NCBI GenBank assembly: GCA_934045075.1
Contig: OW203732.1
Coordinates: 7,217,001-7,281,000 of the forward strand
Length of the DNA: 64,000 bases
Direction of reading: 5' to 3'
Source of the DNA: Yponomeuta sedellus
Taxonomy: Eukaryota; Arthropoda; Insecta; Lepidoptera; Yponomeutidae
In this document: positions 11,086 to 22,970 of the stretch, piece after piece
How positions within the stretch are numbered: position 1 is the first letter of the stretch
Layout: each line of letters opens with the position of its first letter
Made by a program: the position numbers and the translations under genes
Notes under the pieces: model-generated
The model's database searches: none
What the model saw: only the letters and a program-made list of their open reading frames with translations
What the model was told of the DNA's origin: nothing

Positions 11086-11225
11086 AAAGGGGAGGCTGAG
11101 AAGTGGGACACTAAAATAGCAAATAAACAAAATTTTACTTTTTATTCGGGCCTTATTCCTTTGATAAAATGTTAACTTATGTCAGGTTTTGTATGTTAAT
11201 TGATAAGTGATGATGTACTCCTCAA

Positions 11226-11350
11226 AGCAGCAGCGGTGGTAGCCCAATGGGTAGAACGATGGACTCGGAAGCGATAGACCCCGGTTCGATTCCCTGTGAG
11301 GGCATTTAGCAATGACTTTGTTTTCCAAGTTATGTAAAGGAGACGATATA
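11226..11350 (+). repeat. SINE family T2, diverged 5' part
   Basis: tRNA-like head GGTGGTAGCCCAATGGGTAG (A box) and CGGTTCGATTCCC (B box), followed by GCAATGACTTTGTTTTCCAAG as in other T2 copies. It decays after about 120 bp. Confidence 0.7.
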
Positions 11351-12120
11351 CTTTCATACATTCTTGGGCCTGGGTGTAAAAAAGTGAAAGAGATGTCAAT
11401 TTAGAGCTTATATATTATAAGACCATCTCGGAAAATTCTGCGGATTTTGGCAATCTGAGAGCAGAGTTACAAGAAATTTAGTAAAAGTGAGGCTATGCAA
11501 CAAGCTGACTATGAAACTTATACTAAACTTATCCGTGTCCGTACAAGTTAAGCAATATCGCAAGTCTGTTGAAAGAAAGCACTGGTCTGAGAATTATAAT
11601 AATAAAAGCATCAGGAAACACACTCAAAATGCACTAAACGATACGAGAAGACGAGTGATCATAGATTGAGTCAGGGAGCTGTCACGCCTGCCACCCGCAC
11701 AGACACAGATTAAAAATACAGTTGACAAACACGGGTAATAAATCGATCTGTAAACGAGAATCAATTTAAAGATTTATTTTCATCAAGTTAATATTTTGTT
11801 TTTTTTAAACTGTTGATATTATGTATATTATAATGTATTTATTTGATTTGATTGATTCAATCATCTGGTGTAGGTGTTTTTTATTTAATACATGCAGACT
11901 AATCGATTAAAGTAATCGGTTTTTAAGATTTCTCGTCTTCCAGATTGTGAAACGAGCTCATTTTTTATATTTTAAAATAGAAAAATTTAACGCTTTTTTC
12001 AAACCATATCTCAACTTTTTACAATCGGGCCCAGAAATCCCCATCTCCTTTGTAAAGTTATAGTAACAATACCACTCTCTATCGATATAGGAACACATCA
12101 TGAAGAAATCTGAGTGTCCT
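11351..12120. other. No gene recognised
   Basis: AT-rich, nothing recognised. Confidence 0.45.
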
Positions 12121-12124
12121 AGGT

Positions 12125-12245
12125 GTTAAAATACCTCAACGCTTGAAATTGCCAATTTGCCGTGGAAACGCGTAGTAATTAATGCCCTCAGCATACCCTC
12201 TCTCAGAGAAAGAGCCTGTGCCCTGCAGTGGGATGTTTATATGGT
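12125..12245 (+). repeat. SINE-like family T5
   Basis: Shares the block CTTGAAATTGCCA and then CTCTCTCAGAGAAAGAGCCTGTGCCCTGCAGTGGGA with repeats at 21055, 30083 (opposite strand) and 59868 (same strand). Ends near GATGTTTATATGGTACC. Confidence 0.65.
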
Positions 12246-12299
12246 ACCAAAAGCAAAAAAATATTGATTGAAGAGGGGCTTGAGGGCTTGATCAAGGCA

Positions 12300-12560
12300 G
12301 TTTTACTTTGACATCTGACGATATCGAACAAAGACTATGTAACCACGATTTGTCAAAGCCTTGCTACTGTGTTTCTTTAATCTGTTCACCTACGGCGACA
12401 GCCAGCGGCAGCGATGACGTGGAATTTCCCAGCAGACCACAAGCGGCCGCGCAATGTATTATGCAGCGTCCGGCTAACTTTGTATGGTGCTCGTAATTTA
12501 CACTTCGCTTCGTCTCAACAAGGCTTTTGCCGCAGGCTGCCGGCTTAAGTACCAAGAATG
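12300..12560. other. GC-richer non-repetitive patch
   Basis: A CpG-containing region (including GCGGCCGC near 12442) not repeated in the window. Short ORFs on both strands lack recognisable domains. It could be regulatory or an unrecognised exon. Confidence 0.3.
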
Positions 12561-12685
12561 ACTAACTGCCTTATTTGTAACACACTATTCCTTAAACTCT
12601 CTAAAATAGTTTGTAGGGGAGATTTTACGAAAAAAAACGTAATCACTGATTAAATAATACGCTTCTAGGCGTGTTTTAGTGGAAT

Positions 12686-12721
12686 GAAGTTTTGAACAAG
12701 GTTGGCCTTGTTCAAAACTTC
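12686..12721. repeat. Perfect 16-bp hairpin
   Basis: GAAGTTTTGAACAAGG (12686-12701) and its exact reverse complement (12706-12721), with a 4-base TTGG loop. Confidence 0.85.
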
Positions 12722-12735
12722 TTAAATCTTATTTG

Positions 12736-12842
12736 TCTGTCGTGCAATGGCAGTCGTTAAGCCATGTCTGAGGCCTTATGGGCAGCTTGATAACTTCTGA
12801 CAGTAAGGCCCGCCACTGTCTTACAATGTTCCACCAACTACC
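12736..12842 (+). repeat. 5S-derived SINE family A, internal fragment
   Basis: Contains ATGGCAGTCGTTAAGCCATG, CTTGATAACTTCTGACAGTA and TTACAATGTTCCACCAAC, all from the 5S-A body. It is followed at 12850-12885 by a T1 tail motif (TTTTTAGCCTCTAAATAGG), so two repeats abut here. Confidence 0.7.
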
Positions 12843-12889
12843 ACCACTCATGCGTGGAGTTTTTAGCCTCTAAATAGGTTTTTAAAAAT

Positions 12890-13374
12890 ATGAAGTAACT
12901 TTTAAAATTAAATCTTAATTTTACAAGTCATTTCCGGAGAAATGAATGTTTCCACTGAGTTGAAATCGATTTTTTGAGGCATTTTGCTGATACTATTATC
13001 ATAAGAAAATTTAAGTGGATAAAAAACAATTATGTAATCTATACCCGTAAAATCATGATTCCTCTATAAACTATCCTCAAATGGAGTGATTTGAGGAGTG
13101 ATGGAGTGGAGTCTTTGAAGATTCTATCAAAGCGTCATGATTTTATAAGGAAGACCTGTACCTAAATTATTAAGTTTTATAAAATATTTACGTGATTAGT
13201 GCCGTATACAGCACATCAACATTATATGCATGTACTCTACTACTACTCTCTAAAAGTCACTCGTAATCGTAACGGATTACGATACGGGCGATTTTTCAAC
13301 TAAAATGTAAATATTGATATGCTGTCGACCTAATAAATTAACTTAATTCTTTTAAGTAGCTAGGTAAAAACATT
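12890..13374. other. No gene recognised
   Basis: AT-rich, no gene signature. Confidence 0.45.
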
Positions 13375-13510
13375 TTGGGCAAGCCTACTTCATATAAAAA
13401 ATAACATATCCCAGTCACCTTGTGGATGAATGGTTTTTTTACCCATCTAGTGTGGGTGAAGGTGCCTGCCACTGGTCGCTGTATAAATCATCTCATTATG
13501 TAAATGCAAA
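13375..13510 (+). repeat. SINE family T2, 3' part
   Basis: Matches the 3' half of T2: GGGCAAGCCTAC, CCCATCTAGTGTGGGTGAAG, GCTGTATAAATCATCTCATTA and ATGCAAAGGCCA. Confidence 0.75.
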
Positions 13511-14669
13511 GGCCATTTTACAATTATTCGTCGATGTATTAGCCTAATTCGTCCACGCCTAAGTATACGCGGCCATCTTCACTCAGTCGCGGCCATCCTC
13601 ACCGAAGTCGAGCCACCATTCAGTACTAAAACGTGAAAGGCTTAGATATTTCTCAAGGCTGTTTGTGACATTGCTTCAGGTCCGCCATTACTTTATTTTT
13701 ATTAATAGCTAGGTAGACAGATAAATTAGGCTATTACAGGGACTGAGCCTGATTCTAGCCCTAAAAGTGACGTTGATAAACGTAAGCTCAACCGACCGGC
13801 TTTAAATAGACTTTCTCGGATTTTGGAGACATGTTTTAGAGTAACTCAAGAGACAAAATTATTCACTGGCTTCAAACCACCCTTCAAACTAAAGGTTTTA
13901 TTCGTAACGAAATTCTGGTCTGACAGTTTTGAAGGCGACTTGCGCCGAGTCACTGGAGTAATTTAATATCTACCCTCCCGTGAATAAGTAGATAAACGAA
14001 TAAATACAAATATGTTTATTTTCTCGATCCACAAAATAGGTACAGCAATTGGTTACTATTGGTAGACGCGATAGTACAATTTGTGTGAAGACTGGAGCTT
14101 GTCTTGCTACAACGTATTTTATTCATTTTAGACATCATGTTTCATACAGACATTTACTGCTTAAGACCTACTCAATCGATATCTAAATAGAAAGAGTGTA
14201 GTTTTTTTTTTTTTTTCAAAACAACCGGGTTCGATTCCCGAAAAGAGTACAGATGTTTTTTAAAATGTATGAATGCAGTTTTTTTTGTTATCAAAATAGA
14301 TGACATGGTTCCTCAGAACAGATCTTCGTATGTCTTATAGTTTCAGACTTTCCCATACTGACCGATTTGAATGAGACACCCTGTAGACTGATCGAATCGC
14401 TGAGATGAAAAGAAGAAGAAGAATTGTGGTTCGTGTCTAAGTAGGACTAGTTTCTTATACTGGCTTGACAATTTTATGAAGCGCAATTCAATCTGACAGG
14501 TTGCACTGTTCCTGGGTCTTCACATTGTCGGGTTAGGCCTGTCACTCTATATCCGGGAAACATTTTCCGACTCATGCTGTTGTACCTACCTCCAAATAAT
14601 AACACAGAAAGACCAACTAAAGTCTTGTTTGCTGATTAAAAAGCCGACACGTAGAATGAAGGTTACTAT
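13511..14669. other. No gene recognised
   Basis: A T-run and an isolated B-box-like motif (GGGTTCGATTCCC at 14226) suggest a further decayed tRNA SINE near 14200-14300. Otherwise nothing. Confidence 0.4.
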
Positions 14670-14678
14670 TTAGCGGGT

Positions 14679-14935
14679 CGTCGTCGTCAGGCTATACTAG
14701 TCCACTGCTGGACATAGCTCTCCCCTAAAGAGCGCCACGTTGTGCTATCATAGGGGGTAATGCACATAATCCCCACGCTGGGCATTCGGGTTGGGGATCG
14801 CAGTTCGGTGGAATTGTACTGCAGGGGGCGCTGCTGCCTACCCCCCGGTTTGTGTCCCTTAGTCGCCTTTTATGACACCCGCGGGAAGAATTGGGTTGGT
14901 GCTATTCTCTAGGCCGACACCACACAGCAGCACAA
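14679..14935 (-). repeat. SINE family R (RTE-tailed)
   Basis: Non-coding retroposon whose 3' end (left side here) is the RTE-type tail, complement of GTCCAGCAGTGGACTA-TATAGCCTGA. The body has GGCGACTAAGGGACACAAAC and CCCCAACCCGAATGCCCAGC on the minus strand. It is flanked by the 9-bp direct repeat TTAGCGGGT (14670-14678 and 14936-14944). The head is not an obvious tRNA. A second intact copy is in intron 3 of the protease gene (48088-48354). Confidence 0.8.
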
Positions 14936-15390
14936 TTAGCGGGTAGCCGTCTTGATCTCTGCGAACTGCTTTGGGTTATAAAATAATAATAACTTCCACA
15001 ATACTCAAGGTTGGCTAGAAGAAAATGCTACAAAGCATTAAGTACGCTTTTGTATAAAATATTTTGTGTTTTGTGCAATAGCAAATAAAAAAAATATTTA
15101 GAGTCATCGTATCATTTTTTTTTTTATTAAATCTAAAAACAAAATGTTTACTAATGAACGTCAATATCGTTAGTTTCATAGTTATTAGATTATGTAGAGT
15201 CGCGGTGGCGGCATTGGTCGCGGTGGCGGTCCATACACTAATGCCCAAAGGCAGCGGCTTGAATTTTACATTGTACGCTGACATTCAGCAGAAATAATTT
15301 GAATTCTTTACGTTACAATAAAATTGATTTCATTTGATTTGTACAGCTATACCGCAATATTTTTGTACTAATTGATCAAAAGTAAAGCGA

Positions 15391-15546
15391 TTGGACCAGG
15401 AACTCCAACCAGGTGGGATGACGATCTGCGAAAAACTGCCGACAGATGCTGGATGCGGCAAGCTGAAAACAGGGCGCTAGGTGCTCATTAGGGGAGGGTT
15501 ATATCCAGCAGTGGAATACATAATATAGCCTGAAGTAGAAGAAGAA
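15391..15546 (+). pseudogene. RTE-type LINE 3' end
   Basis: The translated start reads GPGTPTRWDDDLRKTADRCW, with WMRQA a little further on. This is the C-terminal tail of an RTE-clade reverse transcriptase (TRW.DDL...W.R.A..R). It is followed by the tail ATTAGGGGAGGG, CCAGCAGTGGA and ATATAGCCTGAAG. It is degenerate (in-frame stops) and heavily 5' truncated. Its tail is the same as that of SINE family R. Confidence 0.7.
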
Positions 15547-16429
15547 GGGAGCGATAATAAAAATTCAAGGTGAATGTTTGTTGTAAGATGTCACCTATTT
15601 GCTTTTATAAATCCCTGACATTTTCAATCATTCGTACTTATGTCAATGGCGTCTACACCCGAAGTATTAGCACGTAACGAAGTACCTACCAACGTATTGA
15701 TCCGACCCGACCTTTTGTATTTGCTTAATCCTCCACCGACAAAAGCTGGCGGGAGAAAAAGAGGATTACGTTTATTCATTCATTCATTCATTCGGCCAGA
15801 CAACCTGGATGAAAGCTTCGATTTAATCAATTCACTCTGGACTGGCACGGGCCGCTGTTATATGTGCTGTAAAAGAACATGACAGGGGAAAAGTCAGGGA
15901 AGTCAATTTATTACAACTTTAAAATTTTGTGACGTATTATTATTTTTATGTAGTCTAGTATGTAGTTTTTAGTATGTAGTAGTCTGATGCCCACGATGAG
16001 GGGTCTTCTAGTGTGGTTTCCGACGGAAATGTATCTGAATTTAATTTATGAGCAATAACCAGATTTTTACTTTAAAGAAAGACTTTACTTTAAATAAAGA
16101 AAAAAGACAGACTTCACATTAAAGAAAGAAAAAAAGAAATATATTCATTATACTAACAAGACTCATCACAGAAACAAAATACCAGATAAATTAACATAAT
16201 ATGAGCATAAAAATGAATCGCTGAATGTGTTGGTAAGCGCAAATCTCGGGAACAGCAGAACCGATTTCGCTAATTCTTTTTAAGAATATTTCTTGAAGTA
16301 CGGGGATGGTTCTTACGGAGAGGAAAAAAATAAAGAATCGACTGTTAAGCGGTAGGTACAAAGTTCGGTGGGTAAGGTAGTCTATAACATTTATTACAAA
16401 CTGTTATATAGGCATGTATTTATATAGGT
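15547..16429. other. No gene recognised
   Basis: AT-rich with a short (CATT)n near 15774. A motif at 16235-16325 (CTCGGGAACAGCAGAACCGATTT) resembles the core of Helitron-like repeats. No gene. Confidence 0.4.
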
Positions 16430-16560
16430 ACCTCTGAAATTATCGTTTTCTATGTTTTTTGTACATCTACTTCCTTCTCTAATGTATTAGTCCAGTTCTT
16501 CCAAAGGTTGTCTATCTACAGCAGTTATGTGTTCCTTACATTTGTAAGACAACTAACTCA
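16430..16560 (+). repeat. LINE 3'-tail remnant, related to 36548-36690
   Basis: Shares GTACATCTACTTCCTT and CCAATGTATTAGT.CAGT...TCCAAAGGT with 36585-36640. The terminal hairpin is lost. Confidence 0.5.
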
Positions 16561-16599
16561 TGCTTTAGCGTTTAAAATTATTTATGGCAACCCTGAAAT

Positions 16600-16735
16600 C
16601 TTATCATACGTAGGTGGCAACTGGTGTATTAGATTTAATATGACTTGAGAAATGATGGTCAGAGTGGAGTTTTTTTCTGCTGTCTTTTTCTCCAGTACAC
16701 TATGGCCTCACTGCAGCGACTTATATTTTCATTGA
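16600..16735. repeat. Repeat shared with 8930-9050
   Basis: Same ordered blocks (TTGAGAAATGATGGTCAGAGT, TACACTATGGCC). Unknown class. Confidence 0.5.
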
Positions 16736-18715
16736 CATACACCAAAGCGAACGTATTTTTTTGTGACGAAATAAACTGATTGTATTTCATTTAATTTCAA
16801 AGAGCTCTTATCTAATCTGATCTATAACAATAGGTTCCATTGCAAGGCCCAGATCTTCACTTAGAGACAGAGAGGGAACCAATACGTCCTTCGTATTTTT
16901 CATTTTCCGTAATTACCATCACAAACTGAAGCTGGTATTTACATAAATAAGTACATACACTGGAAAAAATCTTTTTCGGTACTGTTGGATAAAAAACCCT
17001 GCTGTGTGAACGCTCCCATAAAAAAATCACAGGTAGAAAATCTTCAATCAATCAATCAATCAATAACTCAGCCCGTTTCAGTCCACCGTTGAACATAGAG
17101 CAATCTTCAGGGCACACAATCAGGTATTATCAGAACAATAAAATCAATTACAAGGTTTTTACTAAGAAAATTTGCTAAAAAGCACTGAAATAAAGCAAAT
17201 GGATGCTCTCAAGTTTATACAATTTTACATATCTCTTGCTCTGTAAGTAGTCACTTACTTCCCTGAATGCCGGGGTGTGATATTACAGCATAGGTTTCAA
17301 AACATACCATGTAATGTTAACATTACAGCATAGGTTTTGGAATTTGAAAAAAGAACTGTCATACTCATAATGCAAGAAGAATATTTTTTAAAAGTTAATA
17401 TTTTTTTTCTCGGTATCGAAATCGAGATAATTTATATTAAAATTTATGAAGATTTTTAAATATCGAACTATTTGTTTCGCAGTCACATCGTATGTTATTT
17501 GAAATCGATTTAAAAATCAAACTGGCCAGCACGATTAGACGCGCTTGCGTGCCATAAAATCGTGAAGAGTAAAAAAGTCAGTCGACTAGCTAGGCGCGAA
17601 AGTAATTTTTTTTCGTGTTTTGGAGTTTTTTCTCAAAAGTTTTAAAAATTTCAAGTCAAAAAAAAGTTAATTTGCTTTCTTGTTTTATTACTTACCTCAC
17701 AATCGATATGTAAAGCAAAGTGTTTACCTCGGGTGTAAGCATCAGTTGCATCCTCGGGCTAATTAGCGCCCTCGCTGCGCTCGGGCGCCAAAAACCTCAT
17801 ATTCAATTGATGTTATACAGCCCTTGGTTAACAATCTACTATTACACCATACTAGTGTTACATTTACATTTGATAGTTGGTGAAATTACTCAATCACGGA
17901 ACGGCTGAGCGGATTTACGGATTTAAGGACACCTACTCGATACCACGGTTGCGTTACCGTGGGATAAATTCTTACGCGGACGTAGTTGTGGGTAAACGTT
18001 GGTGTTGGTTAAAAAAATTAAACTGCTTATTTCATAAAATGAATCAAAGAATTAAAAAGATCCACAAAAATATATTGTAGCACTGGAAGCTAAAAATCTT
18101 CTACATAAAAAGATTCCATAAGGGTTACTCTAGTATTTTGTAACATTCAAAGAATATTTACTTTATTTAGAGTCTGCTATTATTTCAATGTTTGCTCAAC
18201 CTGTCATGTATGTCACTATCCTCAGCGATTCTAGTCGTCTATCTGTCAAATCCCATATTAATTTTTATCACAAAAATCAAGATTCCAGCAGGATTTTGTG
18301 CGTCTAGTTAAGGCCCCGATCAATGATGGGATGAAGTAGGTACTTAACGTTGTTCAAATATTAACCGAAGTAATAATGATAATATGTTACGATGGGAGGA
18401 AACTCTCAGGTAAACACTTCAGTGTTTATTCATTATTCAATAAACAAAGTTTGATGAAGTTTGCGGTAAAATGTACACGCGAAACTAACGAACTTTAGCA
18501 CATTAACACAAAATTGAAACCCTATCTTGAAGGTTTACTTACTCTCCAAGAATTTAAGCGAAGGCCCATAGGGAAAATGCAGGGTGGATTAATCCATGTT
18601 TTATTTATATTGGTTTATTAGGCATGTAAAACAGGCAACAATCTTAGTACAATTGTGGTATATCCCAGTGTTAAGCTAGATTGATACCCAAAGTACGTTA
18701 ATTAAGGTTATTATA
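16736..18715. other. No gene recognised (~2 kb)
   Basis: Short (AATC)n at 17044 and a weak RTE-tail remnant at 17060-17105 (TTTCAGTCCACCGTTGAACATAG). A CpG-containing patch at 17725-17800 includes GCGCCCTCGCTGCGCTCGGG. No exon-like sequence with a known domain. Confidence 0.4.
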
Positions 18716-18719
18716 CATA

Positions 18720-18960
18720 GACAAACTAAATACGGCAGTCCTCATATTCATTTATTTTATTAAGGACATCAACAGCGAAAACAAATTAGTTGATCACAAT
18801 AATGAAAATATAGTTCACAGGGCCAATAACAGACATCCACAAATAGGCGGCGGTTTATAATTACTAAAAATAAACCGCGAAATATATTTTTTAATGTTAG
18901 CTATTAAATTAATTAAACTCGTAGCACATTATAATTTAAAACAAATCAAGATTTGCCAAC
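18720..18960 (-). repeat. Repeat W (LINE/SINE 3' fragment)
   Basis: The block TTTTATTAAGGACATCAACAG through GTTCACAGGGCCAATAACAG is shared with 38420-38660, in the same orientation. The T/A-rich left edge suggests the tail of a minus-strand retroposon. Class uncertain. Confidence 0.55.
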
Positions 18961-18970
18961 TTTAAAAGTA

Positions 18971-19031
18971 TGTGTGAGTGTGTGTGTATGTGTGTGTGTG
19001 AGTGAGTGAGTGTGTGTACGTGTGTGTGTAC
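18971..19031. repeat. (GT)n/(GAGT)n simple repeat
   Basis: Mixed GTGT and GAGT units. Confidence 0.9.
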
Positions 19032-19261
19032 TTGTTTGTGATGAATAGGTCGAATAGGGTTTGGGACAGAGACAATTTTAAGAACAATGACATAAGCATT
19101 ATTTAAAAAACAACACAGGACCTTCCCCCAATTTAGCACTACAAACTGCTCTTTAAACATTTATCAGTTTTGAGTTAGGGTTTTCGAAAGCACTAGGTAT
19201 ACATTATTAGCACAACTCAACCTTGAAAGGTCTAGGAAGAGGAACCGGAACAAACCAACAA

Positions 19262-19495
19262 CTTGTGTATTTTTATTTTATTCATGGACATATTACACGG
19301 ATCTCGTTAGCCCTATACTAAGAACAACTAAATGACTTGTGTTATAGGTGCTAACTCGACGATAGATGTAATACAATAAATACATAGATAAAATCCAAGA
19401 CCCGAGACAAACTAGAAAAGTTCGTTTCCTAGTTTGACCCGGCCGGGGATCGAACCCGAGACCTTTAGTTTTACAGTCAGCGTGCCAAACAGGTA
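19262..19495 (-). repeat. SINE family T3 (tRNA-derived)
   Basis: Antisense copy of the same SINE as 49654-49888. The minus strand ends with the tRNA-like head. The complement of GGTTCGATCCCCGGCC (B box) is at 19440-19455, and the TATTTTTATTTTA tail is at the left. The A-box end is truncated (breaks at CGTGCCAAACAGG, 19490). Confidence 0.75.
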
Positions 19496-20148
19496 CTATT
19501 AAGTTTTAGAGATAAATACGTAATGGCAGACATTTTATCTTATAATGTCGGAGACTAAGATTTACATTATGCGTTACTTTGGACAGATTATCTGTTTAGT
19601 TACTGATTTTTTGTACAAGCTTCATTTAACGGAAGAAAATAAAAAAAATCATAAATGTTTATACAGCACAACAAAACTTAACCATATATAAAGTAGCTCT
19701 GAACCCCGTGCTCCATTCGGGGTGAACTGAAATATAACTAACTTCGTAGCATATAAATTAACATTTGAAAATTATTCATGCTAAAGGTCAAAGCTTCTCG
19801 TGCTTGAGGCGTGATTTACCACATTATTCTAGTAGCAGGTTTGTTTTCAAAGACTTTAAATGGTTCGTCCAAACAGTTAACTAAAACTCAGTGTTGCTTT
19901 ATCAACATTTTGGCAAAAATGATTCTTCTACAATTTTTCGCCTAGTAATTTTTCGTCTGGTCGTCTATGTGTGACAGGTTAAGAGTGCGAAGAGAAAGTA
20001 CCTACATCACACTGCGTTTGAATGTCTGTGTAAAGTTGCTTTGTGTAATACAACGGAAGATAGAATCACACTAATATTGAAAAGGCGAAAGTTTGTGACA
20101 ACCACTCAAAATGCTGTGTATGTTTGTTACTTTTTCACGTCTAAACAG
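19496..20148. other. No gene recognised
   Basis: Nothing recognised. Confidence 0.45.
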
Positions 20149-20229
20149 CGAACCGACCGAACGACCGATCGAACGACCGACCGAACGACCGACCGAACGA
20201 CCGACCGAACGACCGACCGAACGACCAAC
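20149..20229. repeat. 12-bp minisatellite
   Basis: Tandem GAACGACCGACC units (about six), with one variant GATC. They read in one frame as TDRTTDRT, which is not a gene. Confidence 0.9.
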
Positions 20230-21054
20230 CAACTAACCAAATATTTTATTAAAAAATACACAAAACTGTGAAACGTTACAAGTTAGACTAGATGTCCATT
20301 TCAAAATCTAGAAAAAAAATTACAACAAAACTTAGTCTTTTTAAATTCTTTATTTTAAGAGACACGTAGAATAAGACATAGAACTCATGTGTTGTACTGG
20401 CTTTCATTCCAAACATCTTTGTCATCTAGTTAATCATTTACATCATATAGTAGCCCTTTTGGCACAAAGTACACATTTTTTAAACCGCGTTTCAGGCAAA
20501 CTCAATATATCTTCAGATATTTTCAAGAGATTTTTTTATAGTTATTAATTGCCACAGAAGGTAACACTTCATTAGAATAGTATAATGCGTCACGTTGGGT
20601 CACTGGCCTGGGACACTGGGTCCTAGTGTCCCAGGCCCCAAGCACCGCCTCAGACTGACGCACGGTAACATTTTACGACGGAACCCTTCGATATAGACGT
20701 ATTGATAAATTGGATTAAAGACGACTTAGGGAATTTGCTCAGCGTTTTTCCTGAACTGCGCGGCTTTAACCTGTAGAGTTGGTGCTGGGTATAAAATGTT
20801 AAGTAGGCAGTCATTGTTAAGTTAATGCCACGGCTCTTCGGAGTAATGCAAATTTTGCTGTTCTGTGCAATAGTCTGCGCCAATAGGGAGGTCAAATAAA
20901 AAGAATCGTGCCTTCTTAATTAAATATTGATAATGTATTTTGGTGCAATTAAGAATTTATTGTTTTAATAGTAAAGTTAACCCATTGGCTCAGTAGCTTA
21001 CAAGTGTGGAAAATGGAAACGGGTTTTCGTATCCAAATTTCAGATTTCGCATTA
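20230..21054. other. No gene recognised
   Basis: A short self-complementary block CTGGGACACTGGGTCCTAGTGTCCCAG is at 20607-20633. No gene. Confidence 0.45.
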
Positions 21055-21185
21055 TTTTATGTTGCCTATGTAAGTCCCACTACAGGGCACAGGCCTTCTC
21101 TCAGAAAGAGAGAGTATGGGCTTACTTACCACGTGTGCCCACTGCGATTTGTCAATTTCAAGCGCTGAAGACATTGCTCATAACT
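21055..21185 (-). repeat. SINE-like family T5
   Basis: Antisense of the 12125/59868 family: GTCCCACTACAGGGCACAGG, then CTCTCTTTCTGAGAG complement, then TCAATTTCAAGCGCTGAAG. Confidence 0.65.
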
Positions 21186-21483
21186 TAATCTTTTTTATTT
21201 CAACCTACTTAAAAAAAAAACTTAATAATTAGTTATGTTTTTGCGTTGTTGATACTCGTATTCAATTTATAAAAAAATTGTGGCACAGTGTTTTGTATTT
21301 TGTATTTCTACAGGCATAACTCTGAAACAACCTCATCAATTTTTATGAAATGTTTGTGTATAAGTGGAAAATCTGAGAATAGGTCGTTGGATAAACAATA
21401 CGGCAAAACAACGTTTGCAGTATATTAGCTTACATATACTATATGTCATATTTGACACTTAAGTTCGTATATTAATTAATATC

Positions 21484-21590
21484 AATTTATATACAGAGCA
21501 GGAAGTAGTGTTACACACGTGTGCTTTCTCTGAAAACCGAAACCTACTCTAGAGCCCGAGATATATTCTAAAAGCTAACAGATCACCTGT
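21484..21590. repeat. Repeat Q, copy 1
   Basis: ATACAGAGCAGGAAGTAGT, GTGTGCTTTCTCTGAAAACC, AGAGCCCGAGATATATTC and AAAGCTAACAGA are shared in order with 56679-56785. Unknown class. Confidence 0.55.
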
Positions 21591-21782
21591 CCCTGGCCCC
21601 CAATTAGGAAATCCTGTGCTATGGCAACCAGGTAAGGACATTAAAAACACGAAAATACATCCAGAATTCGACCATTTGTATAAATGTATGGCGGCCTCCA
21701 GTGAGAATCGAACCCGCGACCTCTGGCATGGTAATTGTTAGAAATTTGTTTCGTTTAATTCTCTTTTAACATGTACAGTCCA

Positions 21783-22325
21783 TTATACTATTTTTATTTT
21801 TAATGCACTAACACGTGCTAAGGACAATTTTAAAAACCTATTTAAAGGCTAAAAATTCCACCCATGCCGGGATTCGAACCCGCGACCTCTGTCTATCCGT
21901 GCCAGCGCTCTATCCCACTGAGCTAATGGGCGACTCACCGGCATCAGTGAGATTTCGAACCTCTTTACACTATTCTCTGTATTACCTACAGGCAGCGACA
22001 TCTGGCTGAAGTAGATTGCATCACTTACAGCCCCGACTACCTACTTTGCAGTTAGGTTTTTACATCGGAATGATATCGCTGTAGCCACATGATTATACTA
22101 TTTTTATTTTTAATGCACTAACCCGTGCTAAGGACAATTTTAAAAACCTATTTAGAGGCTTCACTGATGCCGGTGAGTCGCCCATTAGCTCAGTTGGAAA
22201 GAGCGCTGGCATGGATAGCCAGAGGTCGCGGCTTCGAATCCCGGCATGGGTGGAATTTTTAGCCTCTAAATAGGTTTTTTAAAATTGTCCTTAGCACGGG
22301 TCAGTGCGTTAAAAATAATATAATG
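21783..22325 (-). repeat. Composite T1 insertion with inverted copy
   Basis: Three T1 segments bounded by one 12-bp direct repeat ATGTACAGTCCA (21771-21782, 22326-22337): a full antisense copy (21783-~22093), the tail end of a second antisense copy (~22094-22158), then a sense segment with the whole tRNA-like part (22159-22325). A and B boxes are visible in both orientations (GGTTCGAATCC-type B box; GCTCAGTTGG A box). The single TSD shows it entered as one unit. The structure parallels 31462-32094. Confidence 0.8.
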
Positions 22326-22510
22326 ATGTACAGTCCAGCGCAGTAACTTTTTATCCGTACCTTCCCTCCACCAAATTATGTCATGGACGAATTTGCAACA
22401 AAAAAATGGATATCTTTACCTTGCTTCCAGCTAATAATTAAGAATCTCATTATTCAAGAAGCCAGCAACTTGGAATGTTGTATATCTTTTATAATAATTA
22501 TAAACCTTGG

Positions 22511-22646
22511 GACGACTTCAATTGTGGCTTTATTTGTAGATTAATAGTATATTTTATAATAAAGCACAAAAACTGGATAAAAACGGATAAGCAGGTAATA
22601 TAGTCAGATCTGGTCGAAAAGTAAAGTTGTAATGATGAAAAATGAG
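22511..22646. repeat. Repeat K, copy 1
   Basis: CGACTTCAATTGTGGCTTTA, AAAACTGGATAAAAACGGATAAGCA and GTCAGATCTGGTCGAA are repeated at 47569-47700 inside the protease gene. Class unknown. Confidence 0.65.
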
Positions 22647-22766
22647 GGAAATCGAAAAATGTGTGACGTAGTTTAAATATTTGAAAATGATAGATAGGAA
22701 AAGAAATAAAATGGTGTAAAGAGGTTTGCACCGTTACAAACTTATTTTTAAACGTAGCTACTCTGC

Positions 22767-22778
22767 AACTACATGAGC
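22767..22778. repeat. Left target-site duplication of the LINE
   Basis: AACTACATGAGC, matching 28374-28385 exactly. Confidence 0.85.
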
Positions 22779-22970
22779 GGAGAAAGCGCGGGAAACTTCG
22801 AACTTGGCGGGCGGATTTTTCAGGCTTTGAATTTTAAAATTATTTTAATATTGGTTTTTAAAATCAGTTGTACATATTTGTAGTTAAGTATCGTAGATTA
22901 GTTTTATTTATTATTCGTGTAAATATTTTTCCGCTGTATTGGTAAGTTTTTGCACATTATCTGCCGCCTC